64,000 bases of DNA, from assembly GCA_963834015.1 (NCBI GenBank), contig CAWIAG010000002.1, forward strand, positions 186,001-250,000, given 5' to 3'. Of this stretch, positions 18,398 through 27,855 are shown piece after piece. Position numbers and translations under genes: made by a program. The stretch is from FEN-1297 sp963834015. Its GTDB lineage: Bacteria > Bacteroidota > Ignavibacteria > Ignavibacteriales > Ignavibacteriaceae. The notes beneath the pieces were generated by a model. The model was not told the origin of the DNA and made no database searches. It worked only from the letters and a program-made list of their open reading frames with translations. The stretch's first letter is position 1. The number at the start of each line of letters is the position of its first letter.

Positions 18398-19222
18398 ATG
18401 AAATATGTTGATACACTATTTAATTTAGAAAATAAAGTTGCTGTACTAACCGGCGGCGGCGGAATACTTGCAGGAGAAATGGCTAAGGGATTTTTATATG
18501 CCGGAGTTAAAGTGGTTATTTTAGATATTAATGATGAAAATCTAAAGAAAAAGACTGCAGCTTTAGAATTAGTTAATAAAAACGTACTTGGTCTAAAGTG
18601 CAATGTGCTGGATGAAGACAGTATTATTAAGGCACAAACCGATATTCTTAGTGAGTTCGGCCGAATTGATATTCTGGTAAACGCGGCAGGCGGAAATATG
18701 GCAGGAGCTACAATAGGAGTTAATCAGACTATATTCGATCTTAAGATAGATCAATTTAAAAAAGTACTCGATCTTAATCTTAACGGAACTGTTTTACCTA
18801 CATTGATCATTGGTAAAACTATGTCAGAACAAAAAAGCGGATCAATAATAAATGTTTCATCAATGGCGGTTTCCAGAGCTATTACCAGAGTTGTTGGCTA
18901 TTCTTCAGCTAAAGCCGCAATAGAAAATTTTACAAGGTGGATGGCTGTAGAGCTGGCATCAAAATTCGAAAGCAGCGTCCGGGTAAACGCGATTGCGCCA
19001 GGCTGGTTGATAACAGATCAAAACAGGACTTTATTAACCAATAGTGACGGATCTTTGACGGAAAGAGGAAAAACAGTTATTAACTTAACTCCATTTAAAA
19101 GATTCGGCGACCCCTCTGAACTTGTAGGAACTGTTCTATTTCTCGCTAGTGATGCTGCTAAATTCATTACCGGTGTAATAATACCAATCGACGGTGGTTT
19201 CAGTTCTTTTAGCGGTGTGTAA
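18398..19222 (+). CDS. uxuB: SDR-type D-mannonate oxidoreductase (fructuronate reductase)
   Basis: A 274-residue short-chain dehydrogenase. The cofactor site is VAVLTGGGGILAGEMAKGFL, followed by NVLDEDS and VNAAGGNMAG; the catalytic tetrad is read as Ser in IINVSSMAVS and YSSAKAA. Length and the GGGG loop fit the SDR-type mannonate oxidoreductases (YjmF/UxuB) that reduce fructuronate to mannonate. The specific call is supported by the uxuA remnant directly downstream and the hexuronate transporter after that. The ATG follows AAAGGATAATTT. The pathway is broken in this locus unless a second uxuA exists elsewhere. Confidence 0.78.
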   Translation: MKYVDTLFNLENKVAVLTGGGGILAGEMAKGFLYAGVKVVILDINDENLKKKTAALELVNKNVLGLKCNVLDEDSIIKAQTDILSEFGRIDILVNAAGGNMAGATIGVNQTIFDLKIDQFKKVLDLNLNGTVLPTLIIGKTMSEQKSGSIINVSSMAVSRAITRVVGYSSAKAAIENFTRWMAVELASKFESSVRVNAIAPGWLITDQNRTLLTNSDGSLTERGKTVINLTPFKRFGDPSELVGTVLFLASDAAKFITGVIIPIDGGFSSFSGV

Positions 19223-19266
19223 TTATTAATCTAAGGTAACAACTGACTTCATATAAATTTCAAGGG

Positions 19267-19776
19267 TTTGAAAAAATATGGAGATGGTTTGGCTCAAATG
19301 ATCCGATAATATTGAAGGGGATAAAGAAGACAGGTGCAACCTGCATAGTTACGGTATTGCATCAAATTCCTGTTGGAGATAATTGGACGGTAAAAGATAA
19401 ATTAAAAAATACCACATTAGGCGCAGGGTATAATAATGTTCTTTTGATATTACGAAATGTTTTGCAGATAAAATCAATTTTGTGCATCCCCGTAATGTTG
19501 TAAGAATTGTGGATGGAGATTTTTTAGAGGAAAATCATCTTGAAGGAGATATAGATATATTTGAAGTTATGAAACTTCTTCTCATTGGGTACAAAACGTA
19601 CTGAAGTTGGAAGAAAAAATATGTACAGATCGCTGCGTCAGGATCATGGGCATCTTATACTGTTTGATTTAAAGAGAAAAAATTTCTATCCCGGTTATTC
19701 ATTGATAGGAAGAATTAAAGGGCTCGCAGAATTAAGAGGACTTGGAATTGGGATCAGACATTCTCTCGAAATTTAG
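19267..19776 (+). pseudogene. uxuA: Decayed mannonate dehydratase (uxuA remnant)
   Basis: Three pieces in different frames match UxuA in order: FEKIWRWFGSNDPIILKGIK then GATCIVTVLHQIP (N-terminus), FVHPRNVVRIVDGDFLEENH then GDIDIFEVMK (centre), and RQDHGHLILFDLKRKNFYPG then IGRIKGLAELRGLGIGI (C-terminus). About 170 codons remain of roughly 350-390, so there are internal deletions and at least two frameshifts. The start Met is also lost. It follows uxuB with 44 bp between, the normal partner order. Confidence 0.88.
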
Positions 19777-19804
19777 GACAATACTATTATTTAGGGGGAC
19801 AACA

Positions 19805-19858
19805 AAAAAAGAGGATTTTGTACATCCGGATTAACTAAAATGAACAAAATCCTTTTTT
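19805..19858. terminator. Bidirectional rho-independent terminator
   Basis: AGGATTTTGT (19812-19821) pairs with ACAAAATCCT (19844-19853), flanked by A-runs on one side and TTTTTT on the other, so it works in both directions. It separates the plus-strand uxuB/uxuA region from the minus-strand transporter ending at 19885. Confidence 0.75.
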
Positions 19859-19884
19859 CGCATTAATTCAATCGTTAAATAAAT

Positions 19885-21207
19885 CTAAGACATTTTAGCT
19901 TCTTCCATCTTTGGAACAAGCCGGTGGAAAATAAATAATGCAGGCAAATAAATTACACCGGCAAGAATAAATATTGGCAGATAACTTCCAGTGATTTGCA
20001 GTATAAAGCCCACTCCTGCAGAGATCAGCATCCCTCCGATTGATCCGGCCATTCCTCCTAATCCGACAACTGAGCCGACGGCTTTTTTGGGGAACATATC
20101 AGATACAGAGGTAAATAAATTAGTAGACCAGCCTTGATGACCGGCAGTAGCTAATCCAATAAATAAAACCGCCCACCATTCTGAGACTGAAAACACAAAA
20201 ACAATCGGGACAATCGAAATTGCACAGATCAGCATTACAATTTTTCTACCTTTGTTTATGCTCCATCCCATTTGAATGAACCTGCCCGAAAGCCATCCTC
20301 CTCCTACACTGCCAATAGTTGCCATTGTATAAATAGCAATTAACGGTAATCCGAGATGAGTTAAATTCAATCCATATCTTTGATTAAGAAATTTCGGGAG
20401 CCAGTAAAGATAAAACCACCAAATCGGGTCCGTCAAAAATTTACCCAGGATAAATGCCCATGACTGCCTGTATTTTAATAATTTTAACCAGGGAATTTTT
20501 TCAGATTCTTGTTTTTCTGGATCACTTTGAATATATGCTACTTCACTTTGTGTTACATTTTTATTCTTCTCAGGGATTTCATATAACCATGCCCAAAGCG
20601 CAATCCAAACAAATCCCAGTAGTCCTACAAATATAAAATCTGCCTGCCATCCCCATGTAATCGTGATCCATGGAACCAACAATGGAGCAACAACAGCGCC
20701 GACATTAGCTCCCGAATTAAATATTCCGAATGCAAGCGCTCTTTCCTTCTTAGGAAACCATTCAGCAATTGCTTTATTCGCGGCCGGAAAGTTTCCTGAT
20801 TCGCCAAAGCCTAATAAGGATCTTGCAAGGCCAAAGTCAAGTACCGTTTTAACAAAAGCATGACCGATTGCTGCAATACTCCACACTAAAATTGATAAGA
20901 AGTATCCGATTTTGGTGCCGACTTTGTCAATAAATCTTCCAACAAACAGCAGGCCTAATGCATAGGAGCCTGAAAATGCGGCTATAATATAACCGTATTC
21001 AATTTCATTCCAACCAATACTTTTTTGCAGAACCGGGGCTAATATTCCGAATACTTGCCTGTCCAAATAGATGATTACAGTTGCAAAAAAAAGTAAACCG
21101 CAGATAGTCCAGCGATACAAGCCCACCTTACCATTTGAATAAGGGTTCTCTCTATCTAATATTTCTTTACTAGTGTCCGTACTTGTGTTAATTCTTTTTC
21201 CAGCCAA
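19885..21207 (-). CDS. MFS hexuronate transporter (ExuT-like, ACS family)
   Basis: A 440-residue, twelve-helix MFS permease. YLDRQVFGILAPVLQ in TM1 and FGESGNFPAANKAIAEWFPK after TM4 are the signatures of the anion:cation symporter group containing ExuT, with GIFNSGANVGAVVAP in TM5. Such proteins import glucuronate or galacturonate with protons. Its location beside uxuB and the uxuA remnant supports hexuronates. It is convergent with the uxu genes across a shared terminator and has its own upstream region. Confidence 0.82.
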   Translation of the reverse strand: MAGKRINTSTDTSKEILDRENPYSNGKVGLYRWTICGLLFFATVIIYLDRQVFGILAPVLQKSIGWNEIEYGYIIAAFSGSYALGLLFVGRFIDKVGTKIGYFLSILVWSIAAIGHAFVKTVLDFGLARSLLGFGESGNFPAANKAIAEWFPKKERALAFGIFNSGANVGAVVAPLLVPWITITWGWQADFIFVGLLGFVWIALWAWLYEIPEKNKNVTQSEVAYIQSDPEKQESEKIPWLKLLKYRQSWAFILGKFLTDPIWWFYLYWLPKFLNQRYGLNLTHLGLPLIAIYTMATIGSVGGGWLSGRFIQMGWSINKGRKIVMLICAISIVPIVFVFSVSEWWAVLFIGLATAGHQGWSTNLFTSVSDMFPKKAVGSVVGLGGMAGSIGGMLISAGVGFILQITGSYLPIFILAGVIYLPALFIFHRLVPKMEEAKMS

Positions 21208-21552
21208 TTAGATATGGAATAAAATTGATAATAATATTTTTTAATTAATTGAATTTTAAATATACTTAATAAGTCATGTTACACAAAATAAGTTAAAATT
21301 CAAACGATTGTCCATCTTGCAGCCGCGAAGGAAAATGTTTGTACATGCCTGGCAACTTTTTTATCTCAAACAAGATTTAAATCTTAAAACGGAATGTTAT
21401 TTCCTATTGCTTAATCAAATACGCGGTTAGAAATGCCACAAAAATAAAAACGTTTATACTTATTTAATCATTTTCCTATAAAGCGGCATTTTCAGTTGAA
21501 CTTGGTACTAATTAGAGCTAAATAAAATCCTGTTTTAATTGAATCATCATTT
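21208..21552. other. Gap between the ExuT-like and GH43 genes
   Basis: AT-rich, with no gene. On the minus strand around 21470-21520 a scrap reading YQVQLKMPLYRKMIK and a stop could be the last residues of a sorting domain, but it is too short to be sure. No operator of the LacI type was found here. Confidence 0.4.
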
Positions 21553-23280
21553 TTACTTATTATTTATTGATGAAAATGCTTCATTTTTACCTTTGTAATG
21601 AAACCAGTTAAAATAAGCTGAATTCTGTGAAGGATTTCCAAGTGATGTTGTATAAAGTGCAAACATACAACCTACAAATCCTCCAGCTACTTTTGTACTA
21701 AGAAATCTACCATCAACACTATCTTTTAAAGTATTCCACTTATTTGTGGTATACCTATATAGAAAAGAATAACTATTAACATGAAATTCGATTTTAAAAT
21801 AAATTTCCTTAAGATTTTCGGCGTTACTTAATTTATGTGAGGCCAAGATTTCCATTTTATTATTTGAACTATCATTATCGACGGACTTAAATAATTGAAT
21901 TACGGGTTCATTATTTTCCAACGATTTGCAAAGGAAATAATAATGATCTTCATTTTGAAAAATCAATAGTCCCGATTTTTCATTCCTGGTTTTAGGCAAA
22001 AAATACATACCGATACTTGCAGAACAATTATTATGCTGCTGACGGCGGGCAAGAAAGCTTGGGTTCATATTACCGAAACAAGTTTCGGGCCTCACCTGCA
22101 TTGCTAAAAAACCTTTTTTAGTTGTAAGGTTATACCAATTTTCATGAGGGGTTCTTAAAAATTGCCAGTTTAAGTCCAAAATATTTGAACCGAAATTATC
22201 GGTATATTCAAAACTTCCACCGTAAGGAACTCCCTTAAAATCTCTGTCAACAGGGAGCGGATTTGAGTAATTATATTTTACTAATTCATTATCGGATGTT
22301 ATTACCGGCCAGCCTGTTTCCCATTTTACGGGCGCTAAAAAAGTCTCCCTTCCAATGTTGTAAAATCCTTCTTTATAAGGCGGATAAGGCTGACAGCCTA
22401 AAAAAACCGCCCACCAATCTCCCGTTTGCGTCTTAACAAAATCAGCATGACCAGTTGATGTAATTGGGTGATCTCTGCCGGGATCAAGATTCCGTTGTGT
22501 TAATATCGGATTATTCTTATACGGAATATAAGGGCCATAAACATTATTACTTTTGAATACTACTTCGGAATGATTATCCTCAGTACCGCCTTCTGCACAG
22601 GTAAGAAAATAAAAGTCGTCTTTTTTAAAAATATGCGGCCCTTCTATCCAGACCGGTTTTTTATTAATGTCGGTTCCGCCATTTATTAAAATATGTTCTT
22701 CACCTATAACTTTTAACTTGTTTAAATCAAATTCATATATTCGGATAGTTCGGTGCCCATTGTAAAGAGGTTTATTATCAGGAGCAATACTATTGTAAAT
22801 TATGTACGCCTTACCATCGGTATCAAAAAATAATGAAGGGTCAATACCATCTATTGGGATCCAAACCGGATCCGACCATGGCCCTTCCGGTCTTTTGGAT
22901 GTTACGATAAAATTCCCACCCTTATCTACAACCGTACTAGTTATATAATAAATACCATTATTATAACGTATAGTCGGGGCAAATATTCCGCGCGATACCC
23001 CGAGACTATCTAAATTTAATTGACGAGATTCATTTAAAGCATGGCCAATCAGATTCCAATGAACGAGATCCTTGCTTTTGAAAATTGTTATCCCCGGAAA
23101 GTAAGCAAAGGTTGAATTCACAAGATAATAATTGGCACCAACCCTGCAAATACTCGGATCAGGATAGAATCCGGCTAAAATCGGATTGGTATATTTATCA
23201 TCAGATTGTGCCGATAATCTAACGATAAAAATGAAAATTGAAGAAATTAGCAATAAATTCACAGTAATATATTTTAACAT
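21553..23280 (-). CDS. Secreted GH43 beta-xylosidase / alpha-L-arabinofuranosidase
   Basis: A 575-residue exported enzyme (signal MLKYITVNLLLISSIFIFIV...SAQS). The five-bladed propeller (residues 28-330) carries the GH43 triad: base D41 in GFYPDPS, pKa-modulating D147 in DGIDPSLFF and acid E213 in WIEGPHIF. HADFVKTQTGDWWAVFLGCQ is typical of the XynB-like branch. Residues 350-570 form a concanavalin-like beta-sandwich (beta-xylosidase C-terminal domain). It releases xylose or arabinose from xylan oligosaccharides with inversion. There is no sorting domain, so a periplasmic or surface location is likely. Confidence 0.88.
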   Translation of the reverse strand: MLKYITVNLLLISSIFIFIVRLSAQSDDKYTNPILAGFYPDPSICRVGANYYLVNSTFAYFPGITIFKSKDLVHWNLIGHALNESRQLNLDSLGVSRGIFAPTIRYNNGIYYITSTVVDKGGNFIVTSKRPEGPWSDPVWIPIDGIDPSLFFDTDGKAYIIYNSIAPDNKPLYNGHRTIRIYEFDLNKLKVIGEEHILINGGTDINKKPVWIEGPHIFKKDDFYFLTCAEGGTEDNHSEVVFKSNNVYGPYIPYKNNPILTQRNLDPGRDHPITSTGHADFVKTQTGDWWAVFLGCQPYPPYKEGFYNIGRETFLAPVKWETGWPVITSDNELVKYNYSNPLPVDRDFKGVPYGGSFEYTDNFGSNILDLNWQFLRTPHENWYNLTTKKGFLAMQVRPETCFGNMNPSFLARRQQHNNCSASIGMYFLPKTRNEKSGLLIFQNEDHYYFLCKSLENNEPVIQLFKSVDNDSSNNKMEILASHKLSNAENLKEIYFKIEFHVNSYSFLYRYTTNKWNTLKDSVDGRFLSTKVAGGFVGCMFALYTTSLGNPSQNSAYFNWFHYKGKNEAFSSINNK

Positions 23281-23336
23281 ATTTTATTCCCGATATTAAG
23301 GATGAGTTGCTTTTAATATTTCCTTCAATTACTTAA

Positions 23337-23395
23337 TCAGGGTTTACTGAAAAAGTAAAATTTTGCTTACCTTATTTGCTTGTTTGCAAATGAAT
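23337..23395. repeat. Copy A of a two-copy repeat (possible IS end)
   Basis: TCAGGGTTTACTGAAAAAGT then AAAATTTTGCTTACC and TATTTGC match, with scattered substitutions over about 45 bp, the sequence at 33276-33322. Here it stands alone between the GH43 gene and the 23422 gene, both reading minus. Confidence 0.5.
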
Positions 23396-23421
23396 TTATT
23401 ATAAATGAAGATATAAAATTA

Positions 23422-25770
23422 TCATTTTTTCTCCACATTTAATTTTTTAAAAAGTACTAATATTAAACAGATTATCAAGTAAAAGCTCAGGCCGGTAAAA
23501 AAGGCAGTTGTAAAACCAAACTCCATAGAGAAAATTACGGCAATAACTGAACCCACAACAGACATTATTCCGTTAACTCCGTACATCCATGGAATATATT
23601 TTATTAAATTGTTTTGTTTTAACATTTGAATCCCGGTGGGGAAAGGAATACCAAGTAAAAAACCGAACGGTAACAATAAAACAAAACAAACAATCGCCCG
23701 GAGAACCAACGCATATTCGAGTAATTCATTTAGAATTACCGGATAAATAGCATAAAGGAGCACCCCGGCAAGCACGATGGAACCTGAAATGCTTTTTAAG
23801 CGTTTTACCGCATCATCCAAATATATTTTCCCACCGAAAAAGCTACCAACTCCCATTCCAACCAGAAGAGAGCCGAGTAGAATAGATAACGCAATTGTTG
23901 GTGAGCCAAGATAAAGAATGAATTTTTGGAACAGCGATATTTCCAAAACCATAAATCCAATACCAATACTAATGAAAACAAAAAGAGGAATCAAAACCTT
24001 TTCTTTTTCTGTATTTTTTCTATTTTTTCCCAATTTTGATTTTATCTTCAAAGAAGGGATTAGTACCGATAACACAGCTATCCCCGATGTTACTATTAAA
24101 AGATTTACATATTCAGCGGGCACACCCTTATTTACTTTATAAAAAAAGGGGCTTTCATCGCGAACAGGAGAAATATCAGAGCTATTATTTGCTATATATT
24201 CTTCGAGTGAACCTCGTCCCACTTTAAGATCATTTAACAGAATATTTTCAGCACCAATATTGGCAGGATTATTTAGATATGGGATATATGTTACCTTCGG
24301 TAAATCTGCAGGTAAAGATTTTGCAATTTTTGCTATATTATTAATTTCAGTTAAGGTATAAGCAGTTTTTTTAATTACAATGGTAGGCGCATAATCACTT
24401 CCAAGAATTATTAAGTGATTGAGGGAGTTGGAGATATCAATTCCTTTTTCTTGAAAAGCATATAAAGTTGTAACGATAAGCCTAACAAGCTCCCACCTAT
24501 TATGTAAAGTAAAAACCAGTTGCCCATTCTGAGTTAAAATATTTAAATAATCCTTAATAGCTTCCACGGTTAAAAGATAATTTTCGTTGGACGCTATACC
24601 ATCAATATTTTGCAGTTGTTTGGTTGAAGGAAGAGCTAAGACAATGATATTGTAAAGCTGGCCGGAGCTTTTTATAAAATGACGGCCTTCTGCTACTTTG
24701 ATTTTTACATTTTGGAAATTTGTATATATGCCGCCATTATAGCTGCTATATTTTTTTACTATATCAACAAAATCCGGGTTAACTTCTACACCGGTAATAT
24801 TATGAACTTCGTCAAGAATTCCCGTAAGAATTTCTTTACCGCCTCCGGGCCCTATGTCCAGCATATTTTTCTTTTCTTCTTTAGTGAAGAATAGAAAGGG
24901 AATTGTTGTTGAACTGTGCACTAAAATATCATTAAGAAGTTTATCATGGTTCGCAATGTTCCCATTGAATTTGTACATCTGAGAACCTGCCGCACCATCT
25001 ATAAAAAGATTTTTCACATAACTTTGATTGTTATACTCCACCAAGTCCGATCTTCCGTTTATACTCCACCTGCTATCGACAATATTCGATTTTATATTTG
25101 AATCATCATATACATAATAAATGTCTTTTTCAGCGAAGTTACCAATCGGGAAATCTCCAAATAAATTCTTTTTTCCAAAAACTGCCAGTGCAATAATTAA
25201 GCAGAAAAGAACAATGTACGTTAATATTTGTTTTTGCTTTTCAACAATATAAAAATTAACTGATGAAATAAATAAGACAAGAGCTAAAAATAGGACAGTA
25301 TTTGCTGCATTGAATAAATTGAAGATAAAGATTGTTAAGACAGACCCCAATGCTGCGCCTAATAGATCTGAAGCATAAATTTTAAAACCGGCGCCTGCAT
25401 AATTTCGAAAAAATTCAGCGTATACTATCCCGGCAAAAAAGAAAGGAATAAAAAGGAAGAAGAAATAAACATACGGATTAGTTATTGATAAGATAATTAC
25501 AAGCACAATAAAAAATATAAGTGAAATGCCCAAAAGGAAGATGAACAAGCTGAAAATTCCGGAATTTTTATTTGATTCTTCTACCGGTTTTATTTTATAA
25601 AACGAAAAAATTCCACCGCTTCCCAAGCCCAAAATAGCCAGAGACAAAATTATAAAGGCATAATTTTGAACAAATATTAAGGAAGAAATTCTTGTGGATA
25701 TTATTTCAAAGCAAATAACAACTGCCGAGACTAAAAGAATGTTCAGATATACAATTCTGGTATTGTTCAT
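23422..25770 (-). CDS. Membrane-fused spermidine-synthase-like protein
   Basis: A 782-residue protein: about seven N-terminal helices (residues 1-215), a Rossmann methyltransferase-like domain of the spermidine synthase type (about 260-470) and a second block of about seven helices (540-782). The SpeE-like motif MLDIGPGGGKEILTG binds a nucleoside cofactor and ITGVEVNPDFVDIVKK carries the acidic residue after strand 2. The second Asp motif of true aminopropyltransferases is not obvious (IIVLALPSTKQLQ), so polyamine synthesis is doubtful. Fused membrane versions are common but functionally unclear. It starts 2 bp after the stop of the parvulin gene, so the two are co-translated. Confidence 0.8.
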   Translation of the reverse strand: MNNTRIVYLNILLVSAVVICFEIISTRISSLIFVQNYAFIILSLAILGLGSGGIFSFYKIKPVEESNKNSGIFSLFIFLLGISLIFFIVLVIILSITNPYVYFFFLFIPFFFAGIVYAEFFRNYAGAGFKIYASDLLGAALGSVLTIFIFNLFNAANTVLFLALVLFISSVNFYIVEKQKQILTYIVLFCLIIALAVFGKKNLFGDFPIGNFAEKDIYYVYDDSNIKSNIVDSRWSINGRSDLVEYNNQSYVKNLFIDGAAGSQMYKFNGNIANHDKLLNDILVHSSTTIPFLFFTKEEKKNMLDIGPGGGKEILTGILDEVHNITGVEVNPDFVDIVKKYSSYNGGIYTNFQNVKIKVAEGRHFIKSSGQLYNIIVLALPSTKQLQNIDGIASNENYLLTVEAIKDYLNILTQNGQLVFTLHNRWELVRLIVTTLYAFQEKGIDISNSLNHLIILGSDYAPTIVIKKTAYTLTEINNIAKIAKSLPADLPKVTYIPYLNNPANIGAENILLNDLKVGRGSLEEYIANNSSDISPVRDESPFFYKVNKGVPAEYVNLLIVTSGIAVLSVLIPSLKIKSKLGKNRKNTEKEKVLIPLFVFISIGIGFMVLEISLFQKFILYLGSPTIALSILLGSLLVGMGVGSFFGGKIYLDDAVKRLKSISGSIVLAGVLLYAIYPVILNELLEYALVLRAIVCFVLLLPFGFLLGIPFPTGIQMLKQNNLIKYIPWMYGVNGIMSVVGSVIAVIFSMEFGFTTAFFTGLSFYLIICLILVLFKKLNVEKK

Positions 25771-25772
25771 CT

Positions 25773-27515
25773 TTAATTAGATTTGAATACCCCTGAGAAC
25801 TCATTATCAAATATTTCTATTCTATACTTTTTTAGTAACTTTGCATCAACTTCATCCGATATTTTTTGACGGTAATAATTTTTGAACTCTTCTTGTATTT
25901 TTTTACCTTTAACGTCGTTATATGTAAGCTGCTTTTCCGGCTGGGTGTATATACATTTAATAACAGCAAACTGTTGTCCTTTTGTAGAATCATAATATTC
26001 AATAGGTCCGGCAACATCATTTAATCCTAATTTGAAAGCTGCCTTAGCCAGGTAAGGCGGTTCATTGAGTTTATAAGATTTAAGCGAACCATCACGTTCT
26101 CGTATGAATGCTTTATCCCACCAGGCATTTTTAACTTTTTCAAAGGGAGTTCCGTTATTAATCTCTTTTATGTCCGCTGCAGCTTCAGCGCTATCGGAAT
26201 AAATTCTTGCATAAATGTTTATTTTCTTTAGTTGATAAAATATTGAATCCTTTTGATGTTTATAAAAATTTTGCAGCGCTTTCGTAGTTGCATCAGGTAT
26301 ACTTGCTTCAATTACAGCCTGATTGTATAAATAAATAAGTCTATCCTTAATAACTGAGTTTTCCGTATATGGATTTACTAAATACGTTTCTAAACCCATT
26401 TTTTGAGCAGCTTTAACAATGCAGTTATTGTAAACCGCTTCTAAGATAAAATCTTTCACACTGCGGCTGTTAAGTATAGTATTGGAATACAATATTACAA
26501 CTTCTTCCAACAACCTGAGATATTCCTTCAGGTCAACTTTGCCTAAATTGCATGAAAGTATTTCAAAATTATTACCTTTCAAAATGGCATTTTGCATTGT
26601 ATCCTTATAAACACCTCCATAGAAGGTAGCGTTGTCTGACGACCATTTCACAATTTGATCTAAACCGCTTTGATTCCACTTTATTGAGCTTTTAATAATA
26701 AGTCCGTGCCTGAAGTCATCATATTCTTTATTAATTACCTGATAGTATGCCTTTTGAAGTGTTGATACTATTTCATCTTGCATATTTTCAAACGGTTCCA
26801 ATTTTATTTTTTTAATTTCCAATACCTTTACGATGTGAAACCCGTCCAAAGATTCTATAACCCGTGTGAATCCTTTAGGAAGTTTAAAAATGACATTTGC
26901 AACCGGGTCAAGCATGCTTTCCGACCACGTTATTGTTTTTGGATTATTAAGTTTGAAATCTTTTAACGAATAAAGATTAATAAGTTCATTTATATTAATA
27001 TTTTTATTGATACCGTTTTCAATGTTTGATGCAATTGTTTTTAGTGAATCAAGTTTTTCTTTTGTTGAGTCTGCGGGAAGCGGTAATATTATTTCATTAA
27101 TTATAATTTCCTTATCCATCTCTTTATAAGCTTCGGCTGCCATCTTTTCATTATCATACTTTTTCACAAATCCTTTATCAAAGTAACTGTTTATTAATTC
27201 ATTATTAATTTGACGGCGTATTCTCTGCATTAAATTCTGATCTTCATTCAGCCTTCTATCAAAAAAATTAAATATTTTTAATTGATTGATTATCAATGCT
27301 TTAAATGCATTTTTGTAAGCTTCAGATTTAACACTAAACCGGTTGAAGTAATGCCAGTCTGCAGCATATTTCTTTAGCTCCTTTAAAGTTATGATATAAT
27401 CTTTACCTATCTTAGCTATTACTTTATTATCGTCATTTATCTTAGATTTATCTTGTGCATTACATACAAGTGCAAAAGATAAAATGATAAAAAACAGATA
27501 CTTTTTTAATCCCAT
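25773..27515 (-). CDS. Exported parvulin-type peptidyl-prolyl isomerase (SurA/PpiC-like)
   Basis: An exported protein of about 580 residues. I start at 27515 (MGLKKYLFFIILSFALVCNA) because GGAG lies 6 bases upstream and a signal peptide follows directly; ATGs at 27542 and 27527 are also in frame. After a SurA-type N-terminal helical region come two rotamase-like segments, one around residues 140-260 (ending LDGFHIVKVLEIKKIKLEPF) and one around 430-540 (KINIYARIYSDSAEAAADI, then YYDSTKGQQFAVIKC). It probably helps outer-membrane proteins or secreted enzymes fold in the periplasm. It is co-transcribed with the spermidine-synthase-like gene. Confidence 0.75.
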   Translation of the reverse strand: MGLKKYLFFIILSFALVCNAQDKSKINDDNKVIAKIGKDYIITLKELKKYAADWHYFNRFSVKSEAYKNAFKALIINQLKIFNFFDRRLNEDQNLMQRIRRQINNELINSYFDKGFVKKYDNEKMAAEAYKEMDKEIIINEIILPLPADSTKEKLDSLKTIASNIENGINKNININELINLYSLKDFKLNNPKTITWSESMLDPVANVIFKLPKGFTRVIESLDGFHIVKVLEIKKIKLEPFENMQDEIVSTLQKAYYQVINKEYDDFRHGLIIKSSIKWNQSGLDQIVKWSSDNATFYGGVYKDTMQNAILKGNNFEILSCNLGKVDLKEYLRLLEEVVILYSNTILNSRSVKDFILEAVYNNCIVKAAQKMGLETYLVNPYTENSVIKDRLIYLYNQAVIEASIPDATTKALQNFYKHQKDSIFYQLKKINIYARIYSDSAEAAADIKEINNGTPFEKVKNAWWDKAFIRERDGSLKSYKLNEPPYLAKAAFKLGLNDVAGPIEYYDSTKGQQFAVIKCIYTQPEKQLTYNDVKGKKIQEEFKNYYRQKISDEVDAKLLKKYRIEIFDNEFSGVFKSN

Positions 27516-27788
27516 TAATAGCTCCATTGGTAAATCACCCATAACATTTTATTAAAATCAGATTGTAAAAATTGAAAGAAAAACAATAATAGTTAATACT
27601 ATTTGAAAGAAAGTGTGGCTTGAATATAGAAGAATATTTTTTCAAATGCCAGTTTCAGGAACAATACAAACAATGTACTTACTATTATTATTTTATTAGA
27701 ATAATTATTTAAGAATAGGATAACCTTAATTAGTATCGAAGAATATCGTAAAAGTTATAAAAACAAAATCCATCCATCAGTATTAAAA

Positions 27789-27825
27789 TCAAAGCCCCGA
27801 TAATTTTATTTACCGGGGTTTTGAT
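27789..27825 (-). terminator. Terminator of the TonB / beta-helix operon A
   Basis: On the minus strand AAAACCCCGGTAAAT and a short loop are followed by TATCGGGGCTTTGATTTT, giving a GC-centred stem and a T-rich tail 31 bp after the stop of the 27856 gene. Apart from this, 27516-27855 holds nothing that I recognise. Confidence 0.7.
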
Positions 27826-27855
27826 ATGAAGAAATGAAAGTTACTTTAGGACATG

